This document shows, in pieces, positions 9,394-19,437 of a stretch of DNA of 64,000 bases (positions within the stretch are counted from its first letter, which is position 1; each line of letters opens with the position of its first letter). The stretch is from NCBI GenBank assembly GCA_009775705.1, contig VSQE01000004.1:5728-69727 (forward strand), written 5' to 3'. The DNA is from Prevotellamassilia sp. (lineage in GTDB: Bacteria; Bacteroidota; Bacteroidia; Bacteroidales; Bacteroidaceae). Both the position numbers and the translations under genes were made by a program. Under the pieces are notes generated by a model. That model was given only the letters and a program-made list of their open reading frames with translations. It did not search any database and was not told the DNA's origin.

Positions 9394-10224
9394 ATGAACA
9401 GAGAACAACTTGTCCGCAACATCCGCCGGAAGCAGTCTTTCCTGTGCGTCGGGCTGGACACCGACCTTAAAAAAATCCCGGCCCATCTCTTGCAGGAGGA
9501 GGATCCCATCTTCGCCTTCAACCGCGCTATCATCGATGCCACAGCCCCTTATTGCGTGGCCTATAAGCCCAACCTGGCCTTCTACGAATGCTATGGTCTG
9601 AAAGGTTGGGAAGCTTTTGACAAAACCGTCCGGTACATCAAGGAGAACCACCCCGACCAGTTCATCATCGCCGATGCCAAACGCGGAGATATTGGCAACA
9701 CGTCTGCCATGTATGCCCGCTCTTTCTTCGAGGAGATGAACATCGACTCCCTCACCGTAGCTCCTTACATGGGAGAAGATTCCGTCACTCCTTTCCTGCA
9801 ATACGAAGACAAATGGGTCATCCTGCTTGCCCTGACAAGCAACAAGGGCTCGCACGACTTCCAGCTGGTGGAGGACAAAGACGGCCAACGGCTTTTCGAG
9901 AAAGTGCTGCTCACCTCGCAGCAATGGGCCGGGCCCGACAAGATGATGTATGTGGTGGGTGCCACACAAGGCCGCTTGTTTGAAGACATCCGGCGCATCG
10001 CTCCCCATCACTTCCTGCTTGTTCCCGGAGTGGGCGCGCAGGGAGGCTCGTTAGAGGAGGTTTGCCATTACGGCATGACCGGGGACTGCGGCTTGCTGGT
10101 CAACTCCTCGCGCGGCATCATCTATGCGGACAATAGTGAGAATTTCGCCGGAACCGCTGCCGCAAAAGCACAGGAACTGCAACAGCAGATGGCCCGGCTA
10201 CTGGCGAAGAAAACGGCAGAATAA
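9394..10224 (+). CDS. pyrF: Orotidine 5'-phosphate decarboxylase, long (type 2) form
   Basis: 276 aa from the ATG at 9394 ([14 protein letters not shown]). The enzyme decarboxylates OMP to UMP, the last step of de novo pyrimidine synthesis. The catalytic [10 protein letters not shown] motif lies near residues 90-100 and [11 protein letters not shown] near the N-terminus; length fits the long form found in Bacteroidota. The same frame is open far upstream, over the antisense of the acyltransferase, but only the segment from 9394 is conserved-looking. A single gene between divergent and convergent neighbours. Confidence 0.95.
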   Translation: MNREQLVRNIRRKQSFLCVGLDTDLKKIPAHLLQEEDPIFAFNRAIIDATAPYCVAYKPNLAFYECYGLKGWEAFDKTVRYIKENHPDQFIIADAKRGDIGNTSAMYARSFFEEMNIDSLTVAPYMGEDSVTPFLQYEDKWVILLALTSNKGSHDFQLVEDKDGQRLFEKVLLTSQQWAGPDKMMYVVGATQGRLFEDIRRIAPHHFLLVPGVGAQGGSLEEVCHYGMTGDCGLLVNSSRGIIYADNSENFAGTAAAKAQELQQQMARLLAKKTAE

Positions 10225-10248
10225 AAAAAGCACACCGTAAATTTCCGG

Positions 10249-10296
10249 TTTCCCGTAAGAGGAAGGAATAGCCGACATCCTCCCTCTTACGGGAAA
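10249..10296. terminator. Hairpin between convergent pyrF and the DUF721/recF operon
   Basis: A 14-bp perfect stem (TTTCCCGTAAGAGG at 10249-10262 with CCTCTTACGGGAAA at 10283-10296). It lacks a clear T-run on either strand, so it may be a bidirectional transcript-end hairpin rather than a classical terminator. Nothing else is visible in 10225-10366. Confidence 0.6.
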
Positions 10297-10366
10297 TGCT
10301 ATCATCCGGCTCCACTACCCTGAACTTGCTTACAGCAAACCGGTATAGGCCGATGATTTTTTCCTT

Positions 10367-10657
10367 TCAGAGAAACATGATGTCCCTTATGACATCCGCC
10401 CTCACACTGGCATTGAGCTGCGAAACCAGTTCGCGACGGCGCATCAGCAACTCACTCCGCACCACCGGTGAGGAAAGACGCACCACAAGCGTCTGGTTGC
10501 GGATAAAAACCTCACGGGTATAAGCGGCGACAACACCACCCGCCACCTCAGGCCATGCCTGCACAAGGCGGTACTCATTGAGAGGGCTCTCCAGTCCCGC
10601 CTGGCGCATGAAGCGCAGCAGAACATCAGTCAGCGGTTCGGATTTTCTGCGTTCCAT
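10367..10657 (-). CDS. DUF721 (DciA-like) protein
   Basis: 96 aa. The DUF721 pattern is visible: RLVQAWPEVAGGVVAAYTREVFIRNQTLVVRLSSPVVRSELL. Longer relatives such as DciA load the replicative helicase in bacteria that lack DnaC; short Bacteroidota members are usually next to recF, as here (12-bp gap). A role at replication forks or in helicase loading is inferred from family and context. Confidence 0.8.
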   Translation of the reverse strand: MERRKSEPLTDVLLRFMRQAGLESPLNEYRLVQAWPEVAGGVVAAYTREVFIRNQTLVVRLSSPVVRSELLMRRRELVSQLNASVRADVIRDIMFL

Positions 10658-10669
10658 ACGACACCGGGA

Positions 10670-11776
10670 TCAGCAATCCGGATAAATAACCCCATCCCTT
10701 ACGGTAAAGAGTCTGTACTCCCGGCAGGTAGTCTCAAGAATAAGATCCAGATGGCGGCGGTTCGTGTCGGTAATGAAGATCTGCCCGAACTCGCTGCCTG
10801 AAACATAATCGACAATGCGGGCCACACGGCCGGAATCCAGTTTGTCGAAGATGTCGTCAAGTAGAAGAATGGGAGCGCGACAGGCTCCTTTCAACCTCAA
10901 AAACAGGAACTGGGCCAGCTTCATGGCGATGAAATAGGTCTTGGTCTGCCCCTGCGACCCCTCGCGCCGGACCGGATAACCGTTAAAGTCGAGCTGAAGT
11001 TCATCGCGGTGTACACCGTGGAGCGTATGCCCCACTATGCGCTCACGTTCGCGCCATTCGGACAACAGAGGCTTCAGGTCGCCCCGAAAACCGTGAGACT
11101 CGTAGGTGATGCCCACCTCCTCGTTCTCCGTATTACACAACTTATTATACAGTTCACGGAAAACGGGCACGAATTCCTCGACAAACTTGCACCGCTCCTC
11201 GAAAATCACGGCGGCATCCATCGCCATCATGTCCTCGATCACCTCAAACACCCCGCCGTCCGGCTCCGCTTCCTGCTTCAGCAGGGCATTGCGTTGCTTC
11301 AGGGTGCGCTCGTAACGGATAAGGCTCTCCAGATAGGCCGTATTGTATTGCGAGATGACCGCGTCCATGAACTTGCGCCGCTCCTCGCTCCCACCCTGCA
11401 CCAAAGCGGAATCGGATGGTGAGATCATCACCAGCGGAATAAGTCCCACATGTTCGGAAAAGCGCCGGTAGTCCTTATCATTGCGCCGCAGCCGCTTCCG
11501 TCCGCCACGCTGGACGGCCAGACTGACGGTATCGCTACCGCCCGCCTCATTGCGGTAAACACCTTTGATCATGAAAAAATCCGCTTCGTGACGAATATTG
11601 AGATAGTCAGACGGCCCGCCGGCACTCTTGCAGAAAGACAGATAATGGATCGTGTCGAGCACATTTGTCTTCCCCATCCCGTTGGAACCGACAAAGCAGT
11701 TGACGTTAGGCGAGAACTGCAAATCCGCCTGCTCAATATTCTTATAATTTACTATGGAGATTTCTTCAAGTATCAT
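10670..11776 (-). CDS. recF: DNA replication/repair protein RecF
   Basis: 368 aa, normal length. An SMC-like ATPase that helps load RecA at single-strand gaps. Walker A is GSNGMGKT (30-37); the C-terminal half has the EGSQGQTK signature and a Walker B LLLDDIFDKLD. It starts at the ATG at 11776 and is followed by the DUF721 gene, making a two-gene operon. Confidence 0.95.
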   Translation of the reverse strand: MILEEISIVNYKNIEQADLQFSPNVNCFVGSNGMGKTNVLDTIHYLSFCKSAGGPSDYLNIRHEADFFMIKGVYRNEAGGSDTVSLAVQRGGRKRLRRNDKDYRRFSEHVGLIPLVMISPSDSALVQGGSEERRKFMDAVISQYNTAYLESLIRYERTLKQRNALLKQEAEPDGGVFEVIEDMMAMDAAVIFEERCKFVEEFVPVFRELYNKLCNTENEEVGITYESHGFRGDLKPLLSEWRERERIVGHTLHGVHRDELQLDFNGYPVRREGSQGQTKTYFIAMKLAQFLFLRLKGACRAPILLLDDIFDKLDSGRVARIVDYVSGSEFGQIFITDTNRRHLDLILETTCREYRLFTVRDGVIYPDC

Positions 11777-11804
11777 GAAAAAACTGTTTTTTTATTTCGA
11801 AAGA

Positions 11805-11835
11805 CAAAAATACACGTTCCCCCCGTCTCTCCCAA
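11805..11835 (-). promoter_or_regulatory. recF promoter
   Basis: On the minus strand, TTG (11833-11835), 20 bp, then TATTTTTG (11805-11812), about 30 nt before the recF start. Confidence 0.65.
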
Positions 11836-11883
11836 TAAAAAAAGAACTAAAAATACCCGCCTTCCAAAAAAAAGCCCAAAATA

Positions 11884-11915
11884 CTTGACTAATATTTTGA
11901 AAAATAGTATTTTTG
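11884..11915 (+). promoter_or_regulatory. Promoter of the TPR protein gene (and probably ribH)
   Basis: CTTG at 11884-11887, 20-bp spacer, TATTTTTG at 11908-11915. Lies about 40 nt before the ATG at 11954. Confidence 0.65.
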
Positions 11916-11953
11916 CGCTGCCAAAACTGAAAACAAAAAGAAACAAAATAATT

Positions 11954-12667
11954 ATGACGCAACAAAAACAGACTCAGTCTCTGGATGTAAACGACGCTCT
12001 GAGCCAGTCGGAAGCATTCATTATCAAGTACAAGAAGGCCGTCATCGCCGGTGCCGTGGCAATAGTAGTGATCGTGGGCGGTTTCTTTGCCCTGAAATAC
12101 GGCTACTTCGAACCGCGCGAAGAGAAAGCACAGAGCCTGCTGACCGCCGGCCAGCAATACCTGATGCAAGGAGATTACGAAAAGGCGCTGAAAGGCGATG
12201 GAAAGACTTTCCCCGGCTATGTGAAGATCGCGGGAGAATACAGTTTCACCGATGCCGCCAACGCAGCCAAGATGTATGCAGGTCTCTGCTACGCCAAATC
12301 GGGCAAGACCAAGGAAGCCATCAAATATCTGGAAGACTTCTCACCGCGCGGTGACCAGTCGCTTTCGCCTCAGGCTGTTTTCGCGCTGGCCAACTGCTAT
12401 GCATCGGACAACCAGACCGACAAGGCCATCGAGACATTCAAGAAAGCCGCAGATCTGGCTGACAATCCTATTCTGAGCCCCATCTCCCTGCTCGAAGCCG
12501 GAAAACTGCTGGAGAGCCAGAAGAAAAACGAAGAGGCCCTGAAACTCTACACCCGCATCCGTGACGAATATCCGACAAGCGCCATGTCCGCTCCCCAGCC
12601 CGCACAGAACGGAGCCATCATGTCACCGGACATCGACCGCTACATAGAACGCGTATCGGGAAAATAA
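11954..12667 (+). CDS. Tetratricopeptide-repeat protein with one N-terminal membrane anchor
   Basis: 237 aa. One hydrophobic segment at about residues 29-47 (AVIAGAVAIVVIVGGFFAL) puts the rest outside the cytoplasm. The soluble part has TPR-like helical pairs (QQYLMQGDYEKAL, MYAGLCYAKSGKTKEAIKYL, LANCYASDNQTDKAIETF, EAGKLLESQKKNEEALKLY). Resembles the YfgM-type anchored TPR proteins that act as envelope chaperone partners, but the exact role is unknown. It lies between the divergent recF operon and ribH. Confidence 0.75.
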   Translation: MTQQKQTQSLDVNDALSQSEAFIIKYKKAVIAGAVAIVVIVGGFFALKYGYFEPREEKAQSLLTAGQQYLMQGDYEKALKGDGKTFPGYVKIAGEYSFTDAANAAKMYAGLCYAKSGKTKEAIKYLEDFSPRGDQSLSPQAVFALANCYASDNQTDKAIETFKKAADLADNPILSPISLLEAGKLLESQKKNEEALKLYTRIRDEYPTSAMSAPQPAQNGAIMSPDIDRYIERVSGK

Positions 12668-12691
12668 AGCATAACAGAAACAGCAATTATA

Positions 12692-12728
12692 AAAGGTTGG
12701 GACCTGCACAAAGGATTTCCCAACCTTT
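12692..12728 (+). terminator. Hairpin between the TPR gene and ribH
   Basis: An 11-bp perfect stem, AAAGGTTGGGA (12692-12702) with TCCCAACCTTT (12718-12728). No T-run follows, so termination may be partial and ribH may be reached by read-through. Confidence 0.5.
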
Positions 12729-12760
12729 GACATTAAAATAAAACTTACTGAAAAAAAGAT

Positions 12761-13258
12761 ATGTCCTCCAAATCATTCGCCCTGAACGAAAATACCTGCG
12801 GCACTCCCGTACCAGACGCCACCGACATGCGCTTCGGCATTGTTGTCTGCGAATGGAACAGCCACATCACCGAAAAACTCCTTGCCGCCGCCGTCGAGAC
12901 ACTGAAAGAGAACGGCGTGAGCGAAACCAACATCACGGTACGTCACGTCCCCGGTAGTTTTGAACTCATATACGGCTGTTCCCAACTGGCCCGTTTCGGG
13001 CTGGTTGACGGAATCATCGCCATCGGATGCGTCATACGCGGCGACACCCCGCACTTCGACTACATCTGCCAAGGAACTACACAAGGACTGGCGGAACTGA
13101 ATGCCAGCGGCACCAAACCCGTTGTCTATGGCCTGCTTACCGTTAACAGCGAAGAACAGGCGGAAGACCGCGCCGGAGGGAAATTAGGAAACAAAGGCAG
13201 CGAATTTGCCCTCACGGCAATAAAAATGGTGGATTACGCTTGGCAACTCCAAAAATAA
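12761..13258 (+). CDS. ribH: 6,7-dimethyl-8-ribityllumazine synthase
   Basis: 165 aa. The enzyme joins the ribityl-aminouracil and a C4 dihydroxybutanone phosphate to make the riboflavin precursor; it assembles into pentamers or capsids. The active-site His is in [11 protein letters not shown], and GSFELIYG and the C-terminal [14 protein letters not shown] stretch are typical. Starts at the ATG at 12761; the promoter for the following tRNA overlaps its last codons. Confidence 0.95.
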   Translation: MSSKSFALNENTCGTPVPDATDMRFGIVVCEWNSHITEKLLAAAVETLKENGVSETNITVRHVPGSFELIYGCSQLARFGLVDGIIAIGCVIRGDTPHFDYICQGTTQGLAELNASGTKPVVYGLLTVNSEEQAEDRAGGKLGNKGSEFALTAIKMVDYAWQLQK

Positions 13259-13270
13259 TTCATACCTTTG
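13240..13270 (+). promoter_or_regulatory. tRNA-Tyr promoter, inside the ribH 3' end
   Basis: TTG (13240-13242), 20 bp, TACCTTTG (13263-13270); start predicted about 15-20 nt before the mature tRNA. Confidence 0.65.
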
Positions 13271-13292
13271 CAGCGTATTACTGAAATACAGG

Positions 13293-13375
13293 GGGCAAAT
13301 ACCAGAGTGGCCAAATGGGGCAGACTGTAAATCTGCTGGCTTACGCCTTCGGTGGTTCGAATCCATCTTTGCCCA
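13293..13375 (+). tRNA. tRNA-Tyr (anticodon GTA)
   Basis: The 7-bp acceptor stem is GGGCAAA (13293-13299) with TTTGCCC (13368-13374), followed by discriminator A. The anticodon arm CAGACTGTAAATCTG carries GTA, and a long class II variable arm (about TGGCTTACGCC) precedes a TTCGAAT T-loop, as in tRNA-Tyr. CCA is not encoded (ACCT follows). Confidence 0.95.
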
Positions 13376-13385
13376 CCTCACATCA

Positions 13386-13426
13386 AGAGAGCAAACCGTA
13401 TCATCCGGTTTGCTCTCTTTCTCTTT
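13386..13426 (+). terminator. Intrinsic terminator after tRNA-Tyr
   Basis: A 13-bp perfect stem (AGAGAGCAAACCG, 13386-13398, with CGGTTTGCTCTCT, 13406-13418) followed by a pyrimidine tail TTCTCTTT. Confidence 0.85.
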
Positions 13427-13444
13427 CCAATAGAAAAACTTTTG

Positions 13445-13452
13445 TATCTTTG
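13445..13452 (+). promoter_or_regulatory. -7 box upstream of the AddA-like gene
   Basis: TATCTTTG about 35 nt before the ATG. No TTTG at the usual distance was found. Confidence 0.5.
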
Positions 13453-13486
13453 CCTTCAAAAAAGAAACAGGAAAAGCACATAACAC

Positions 13487-16400
13487 ATGCAGGGGAATCT
13501 GACCGTTTACAAAGCTTCCGCCGGATCGGGGAAAACATTTACACTGACAGCGGAATACATCGCTCTGCTGCTCTCGGAAGACAACGGCGCCTTCCGGCAC
13601 ATTCTGGCCGTCACCTTCACCAACAAGGCCACGGCCGAGATGAAGGAACGCATCCTACAGAAACTCTGGGATCTGTCGCAGCCGGAGACAGATGGCACAA
13701 CAGACGGATTTATGGATGCCGTCCTACAACGCACACCGGCCCTGACAGTTGAAGAAGTAAGAAAAAGAGCGGCTGATGCCATACGGGCTATCCTGCACGA
13801 CTACGATGATTTCAAGGTGGAAACCATCGACTCCTTTTTCCAATCCCTGCTTTCCGGCCTGTCCCGCGAATTGGGGCTTTCAGCCAGCTTCAAGGTAGAC
13901 ATTGACGACAAGACCGTAATAGACAACGCCGTAGACAGACTCATGAACTCTCTCGCAGACAACCCTTCTGTAAGAGCATGGGTGCTGGGCTATATCCAGG
14001 AACGCATTGACGAGAACAAAAGATGGGATGTCTCCTTCGAAATAAAAAAACTGGCACGCGACATCCTGAAGGAGCGTTTCCAGACCAACGAAGAAAGCCT
14101 GCGGCAGGTGCTGGACGATAGCCAACGGCTGAACGAATACAGAAACAAGCTGCGGAATCTGACGGAAGAAGCCACGGACTATATGGTCAACGCCGCCGAA
14201 CAGCTGGATGACACTGTCTGCGAAAGAGCCGGCGGATATGAAACCATCGCATACGGTAAAGTGCGCCTTCTGCCATACGTCAGAAGCATTCTGGAAAGGA
14301 ATCCCAAAGAACCGTCCGATTCCATCATCAAATATATGGAATCTACCGAAAGCTGGCTCAAAAAGGCCGATGCTAAAAACGGTGCCCGCATCGCACTGGC
14401 CGAAGAAATGCAGGAATATCTGCGTGTACTGGAAGACTTGCGCCATCGGGGATGCCAAATCATCAACAGTTGCGCCCTGAGCCTGCGGCTGCTCAACCCG
14501 CTACGGCTGCTCAACGAGATTAACCGGACCATCACGGAAATCAACCGGGAGAACAACCGTTTCATGCTGGCCAGGACCCCGCTGCTCTTTGACCGAATCA
14601 CAAACAAAGAAGATGCCTCATTCGTATTCGAGAAAACCGGTACCCGCTTCCGGCATATCATGATCGACGAATTTCAGGACACCTCGACCTTGCAATGGAG
14701 CAACCTGAGAAAGTTGCTGGTGGAAAACATGTCGGCCGGCAACAGCTGTCTGCTGGTGGGCGACATCAAACAGAGTATTTACCGTTTCAGAGGGGGAGAC
14801 TGGAGCATTCTGGGAAATATCGGGAATGCTTTCCCGAACAACCGGCCGGTGCTGCGCAATCTGGACACCAATTACCGGAGCACGGACAACATCATTGCAT
14901 TCAATAACGATTTTTTCCCCTCCGCCGCACGGATTCTGGACGAGATTGAAAATGACGACTCCATATATAATATATATGCCGATGTCCTGCAACAACCCGC
15001 AGGAAAAGCGGGAGGCTACGTAAAGGTCACGGGCATGGCCGCCTCGGAAGATTCACCGGAACGGACGATGGAAGCGGACCTGGCGGACAGCATCGAGCAG
15101 TTGCATCGTGACGGACTGCCTTACAACAAAATGGCTATTCTGGTGCGCTACAATTCTTCCGCCAGAAAACTGCTTGACGTTTTCGCGGAATCCTTTCCCG
15201 ACATCCCGCTGATTTCGGACGAGGCATTTTTCCTCTCCTCGTCAAGAGGCATACAGATGATTATCCATGCCCTGCGCTATCTGAATGACAGAAAAGACAC
15301 CATCGCACGCACCTATGTCATCCGCCGTTATAGCCGCGACATCCTGCACAAGGAACTTTCCTGGGAAGATATCATTACGGGAGAAGACCGGGATCTGTTG
15401 CCTGAAGCCTTCACGCAGAAGCGTGAAACACTGGCCGGCACCCCGCTCTACGAACTCTGCCTGAAACTGATGAGAATCTTCCAGCTGGAAGAACTGCCGG
15501 GAGCTTCGCCTTTCCTTTTTTCCTTTATGGACCAGCTACTGGAATATTTGGAGGAGACACCTTCGGACATAACGGAATTCCTGGCATATTGGGAGGAAAC
15601 ACTCTCCCGTAAAGCCATTCCGGCCGAAGCCGCTGACGGTGTCCGGATACTGACCATTCATAAATCGAAAGGACTGGCCTTCCATACCGTCCTGCTCCCC
15701 TACTGCGACTGGCCGGTAGAAAAAGACAACAGAGACGACAAGCTATGGTGCGAGCCGGACAGAGCTCCTTACAACGAAATTCCGTTGCTCCCGATCCCCC
15801 TCATTTCCGGCAAATCCATCCGACAATCCATCTATGCCGAAGACTACGGCAAAGAGCACCGGCAACGCCGCATCGAGAATCTGAATCTGCTGTACGTTGC
15901 CTTCACACGGGCAAAGGAAAATCTGCTGGTCTGGTACCGACAGGATGACAGAAGCACGTCAGTACAGACCATCGGCGACCTGATCCGCTCCGTGCTCCAA
16001 GCCGAGCCTGCCGATACGGAGGAAGAAACAGACAGCATCATCTATGAAAAAGGTGTTCCCTCCATACCCGCCGAAACTGAACCGTTGTCCGATAAAAAAG
16101 AATGCCGGAATCCCCTCGAAATTAATCCGATCCCCGAGACCACCCGGTTGCAGTTGTTTGAGAACCGCATAAAATTCCAGCAGTCAAACCAGTCCAGAGC
16201 CTTCCTCAATGACGGAACGGAAATGTCTGACAATGCAGAATATATTGTCCGCGGCAAACTGCTTCACCGTCTGCTTTCCACCATCCGGACCATTGACGAT
16301 ATTGACGACGCCATCCGGGAAATGGCAACACTGGGCGTACTCACGCACCAAACGGAACCGGACAGTCTGAAAAAGTTCATTCTGAAACGTCTGGAAAGTC

Positions 16401-16690
16401 CGATGACCTCCGCCTGGTTCGACGGTTCCTGGGAACTGTACAATGAATGCAGCATCCTCTCTCGCAATCCCGACGGAACGCTTCTGAAGAAACGGCCGGA
16501 CCGGGTAATGACCCGCAACGGGAAAACCGTTGTCGTCGATTTCAAATTCGGAAATCCCAAACCGGAATATCCGCAACAGGTGAGAGAATACATGGCTCTG
16601 CTCAAAAAAATGGGCCATAAGGACATTCAGGGATTCATCTGGTACATGTACACCGGTAAACTGGAAAACGTGGCTCCGCCTCAATCTTAA
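13487..16690 (+). CDS. AddA/RecB-like UvrD-family helicase-nuclease
   Basis: 1067 aa. A superfamily 1A helicase with Walker A ASAGSGKT near residues 10-17, motif Ia TFTNKATAEMKERI, Walker B DEFQDTS near 394, motif III GDIKQSIYRFRGGD and motif V IHKSKGLAF near 725. The C-terminus is a PD-(D/E)XK nuclease: GKLLHRLL, RPDRVM, VVDFKFG near 1021, then QVREYMALLKKMGH. With the next gene it forms an AddAB-type end-processing complex for recombinational repair. Gap to the next gene is 13 bp. Confidence 0.9.
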   Translation: MQGNLTVYKASAGSGKTFTLTAEYIALLLSEDNGAFRHILAVTFTNKATAEMKERILQKLWDLSQPETDGTTDGFMDAVLQRTPALTVEEVRKRAADAIRAILHDYDDFKVETIDSFFQSLLSGLSRELGLSASFKVDIDDKTVIDNAVDRLMNSLADNPSVRAWVLGYIQERIDENKRWDVSFEIKKLARDILKERFQTNEESLRQVLDDSQRLNEYRNKLRNLTEEATDYMVNAAEQLDDTVCERAGGYETIAYGKVRLLPYVRSILERNPKEPSDSIIKYMESTESWLKKADAKNGARIALAEEMQEYLRVLEDLRHRGCQIINSCALSLRLLNPLRLLNEINRTITEINRENNRFMLARTPLLFDRITNKEDASFVFEKTGTRFRHIMIDEFQDTSTLQWSNLRKLLVENMSAGNSCLLVGDIKQSIYRFRGGDWSILGNIGNAFPNNRPVLRNLDTNYRSTDNIIAFNNDFFPSAARILDEIENDDSIYNIYADVLQQPAGKAGGYVKVTGMAASEDSPERTMEADLADSIEQLHRDGLPYNKMAILVRYNSSARKLLDVFAESFPDIPLISDEAFFLSSSRGIQMIIHALRYLNDRKDTIARTYVIRRYSRDILHKELSWEDIITGEDRDLLPEAFTQKRETLAGTPLYELCLKLMRIFQLEELPGASPFLFSFMDQLLEYLEETPSDITEFLAYWEETLSRKAIPAEAADGVRILTIHKSKGLAFHTVLLPYCDWPVEKDNRDDKLWCEPDRAPYNEIPLLPIPLISGKSIRQSIYAEDYGKEHRQRRIENLNLLYVAFTRAKENLLVWYRQDDRSTSVQTIGDLIRSVLQAEPADTEEETDSIIYEKGVPSIPAETEPLSDKKECRNPLEINPIPETTRLQLFENRIKFQQSNQSRAFLNDGTEMSDNAEYIVRGKLLHRLLSTIRTIDDIDDAIREMATLGVLTHQTEPDSLKKFILKRLESPMTSAWFDGSWELYNECSILSRNPDGTLLKKRPDRVMTRNGKTVVVDFKFGNPKPEYPQQVREYMALLKKMGHKDIQGFIWYMYTGKLENVAPPQS

Positions 16691-16703
16691 AAACTCAAAG
16701 AGA

Positions 16704-19349
16704 ATGACACCTTTTCTGAAACACGTAGCTAACGATTTACGAAAAAAATTCGGAAACGACCTGAGCCGCATCACACTCATCTTTCCCAACAAACGGGCCG
16801 GACTTTTCTTTGACGAATACCTGACCGGTACAGATGAAGAGAAACCCGTCTGGGCTCCGAAGTATCAGACGATCAACGAGCTTTTCAGTTCGCTCTCCTC
16901 CTTAAAAATAGCCGATGCTATTGATTCTATATGCCGGATATACGACCTGTACACCGAACTCACGGAAAACGATGAGACACTGGACTTTTTTTACGGCTGG
17001 GGAGAAAAACTGCTGGCCGATTTCGATGATGTGGACAAGAACATGGCCGACGTGGCACGATTGTTCAGGAATCTGCAAGAGATAAAGCAACTGGAGGACT
17101 ACGAGTTTGTCAGCGAAGAACAGGAACAGGTACTCAAAGATTTCTTCCAGGATTTTTCTTTACAGGAAAACTCGCGCATCCGAAAAAAATTTCTGGAGCT
17201 GTGGAACCAGTTGCTTCCCATCTACCGGCAACTCAACGAACGGCTAAAAGCCGACGGACTGGCCTACGAAGGAGCGCTTTTCCGAGAGGTGACAGAGAAT
17301 CTGGAAGCAGGAACCATCCGGTTGCCCTCTCAAACGGACCGCTATGTACTGGTAGGGTTCAATGTGCTCACAAAAGTGGAGGAACGCCTGTTCACCTTCT
17401 TGCAGGAACAGAAAAAAGCCCTCTTCTATTGGGACTATGATGTCTACTACGTCCGGGAATATTCTTTCGCAGAAGCGGGGACGTTTCTACGCGAGAATCT
17501 GAGAAAATTCCCCAATGAACTGTCCGGAGAATATTTTGACAACCTCCGTACACCCAAAGACATTGAATTCGTAGAGGCCCCGACGGAAAACGCACAGGTA
17601 AGCACGATAGCCTCATGGTTAGACAAGCATCTGGCAAACGACGAGAAACGCACAGCCATTGTTCTCTGCAACGAAAACCTGCTACAATCCGTATTGCATG
17701 CCCTGCCTTCCCGTCTCAAGGAAGTGAACATCACCAAAGGTTTTCCGCTCACCCACACTCCGGTATTCTCTCTGGTACGGAATTTCAGCACCGGCAAGAA
17801 CTCCTCCGTCTCTTTACAGGATTATCTTGAAGAACTTGCCGCCGCCATCAGCCGGGCGGCTCGGCAAGACGAAGAGCAAAACACGGCAGGATACGACTCC
17901 ATAGAAAAGACTCTCTATTCGGAAGCCTGCTTCCAGGCCTATACCATCACCAACCGCTTCCTGAATCTGCTCACCTCAGGAAGACTGCACGGCATCTCAC
18001 TCGTCACGCTCCAACGTCTCATGACACAAGTGATGAGACAGACCTCCATACCGTTCCACGGAGAACCTGCCGTGGGACTGCAAATCATGGGAATGCTCGA
18101 AACCAGAAACCTGGACTTCGACCACCTGCTCATGCTCTCGGTGAACGAAGGAAACCTGCCCCGGAAAGCAACGGAAAACTCCATCATCCCCTATGCTCTG
18201 CGCCGCGAGTTCGGCCTGAACACCTCTCGGCAAAATACCGCCATCTACGCCTACCATTTCTATCGGCTTATCCAGCGGGCCAGCCATATCCGAATGGTAT
18301 ACAACAACAACTCCAACGGTATTTCCAAAGGAGAGAAATCCCGTTTCATGACCCAGCTGCAAGTAGAGACGGACTTGCCCGTCCGCCATCTGTCGCTGCT
18401 CAGTCCGCCCGAGATAATGTCCGCCTCCCTGTCGGAAATTCCCAAACCGGACAATCTGCCCCAACTGTTGCAGACGCTTTCCCCTTCGGCCATAAACACC
18501 TATCTGCGTTGTCAGCTGCAATTCTATTTCCAACGAGTCGCCCGCCTCAAAGAACCGGATCCCCCCGCCGATGTTATCGAACCGAACACATTCGGCACCC
18601 TGTTCCATCATGCCGCCGAACTGATATACAACGAGAAACTGACAGAACGCAACGGACTTATCACGGCCGAAACCCTGCAACGTTTTCTGGAAGATGGCGG
18701 GGAGGCTCTACTGACCCAATACGTACGCCGGTCATTCGAGGACAACGGTATCGAACGGAATATCATCATCGAAGAGGTGGTACGCTCCTACCTGCGGCAG
18801 CTCATCCGCCACGACCTGACACTCACTCCCTTCCAGGTAGTGGCCACTGAGAAAGACACAGAACTGCCGCTCGCCGTTCCCTATCGCTCCGGAAATGTCA
18901 CCGTCCGGCTGAAAGGAAACATAGACCGCCTGGACCTGGTCAACCTCAACGGACTGACCAGCCTGCGCGTCGTGGACTATAAGACCGGCGGCAATCCGGA
19001 AAGCGCCAAAGACATGGACCAGTTGTTCCGGCCTTCCGAGAAACATCCGCACTACATTCTCCAGACGTTCCTCTATTCCCTCACCCTCTGCGGAAAAACC
19101 AGTCACCCCATCGTGCCGGCCCTGTTCTTCGTACACAAAGCCGCGGAAAAAGATTATAGCCCCTACATCGAACTGGGAGAACGGAAAGAGAAGACCACTG
19201 TCCTCCATTTTCAGGAGCTGGCCGGGGAGTTCAAGGAGAAAGTCACACAGCTGATTACCGAAATTCTGGACCCGGAACGTCCTTTCCTCCCCACCGAGAC
19301 CCAACGGTTCTGCACCACCTGCCCTTTTGCCGATCTTTGCAGAAGATAG
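16704..19349 (+). CDS. AddB-like inactivated helicase with Fe-S nuclease domain
   Basis: 881 aa. N-terminal helicase-like region (RITLIFPNKRAGLFFDEYL) without an intact Walker A. The C-terminal PD-(D/E)XK nuclease has VDYKTGG near residue 759. Four cysteines, Cys603 (YLRCQLQFYF) and Cys870, Cys873, Cys879 (CTTCPFADLC), match the 4Fe-4S staple of AddB and related nucleases. Partner of the preceding AddA-like protein. Read as the second subunit of an AddAB helicase-nuclease; assignment is by domain order and the cysteine pattern. Confidence 0.88.
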   Translation: MTPFLKHVANDLRKKFGNDLSRITLIFPNKRAGLFFDEYLTGTDEEKPVWAPKYQTINELFSSLSSLKIADAIDSICRIYDLYTELTENDETLDFFYGWGEKLLADFDDVDKNMADVARLFRNLQEIKQLEDYEFVSEEQEQVLKDFFQDFSLQENSRIRKKFLELWNQLLPIYRQLNERLKADGLAYEGALFREVTENLEAGTIRLPSQTDRYVLVGFNVLTKVEERLFTFLQEQKKALFYWDYDVYYVREYSFAEAGTFLRENLRKFPNELSGEYFDNLRTPKDIEFVEAPTENAQVSTIASWLDKHLANDEKRTAIVLCNENLLQSVLHALPSRLKEVNITKGFPLTHTPVFSLVRNFSTGKNSSVSLQDYLEELAAAISRAARQDEEQNTAGYDSIEKTLYSEACFQAYTITNRFLNLLTSGRLHGISLVTLQRLMTQVMRQTSIPFHGEPAVGLQIMGMLETRNLDFDHLLMLSVNEGNLPRKATENSIIPYALRREFGLNTSRQNTAIYAYHFYRLIQRASHIRMVYNNNSNGISKGEKSRFMTQLQVETDLPVRHLSLLSPPEIMSASLSEIPKPDNLPQLLQTLSPSAINTYLRCQLQFYFQRVARLKEPDPPADVIEPNTFGTLFHHAAELIYNEKLTERNGLITAETLQRFLEDGGEALLTQYVRRSFEDNGIERNIIIEEVVRSYLRQLIRHDLTLTPFQVVATEKDTELPLAVPYRSGNVTVRLKGNIDRLDLVNLNGLTSLRVVDYKTGGNPESAKDMDQLFRPSEKHPHYILQTFLYSLTLCGKTSHPIVPALFFVHKAAEKDYSPYIELGERKEKTTVLHFQELAGEFKEKVTQLITEILDPERPFLPTETQRFCTTCPFADLCRR

Positions 19350-19437
19350 GCTGCGTCTCAGTAATTTGAAACAAATTTCATTACATTCGACTTGCACTAT
19401 CCAGAACAACGATAACCCCAAAACCATATCCGCCGCC

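Noticed and set aside
16704..19349. DISARM- or other phage-defence nuclease module in the AddAB-like pair
   Set aside because: Motifs, order and Fe-S cysteines fit housekeeping AddAB recombination; no defence genes are adjacent.
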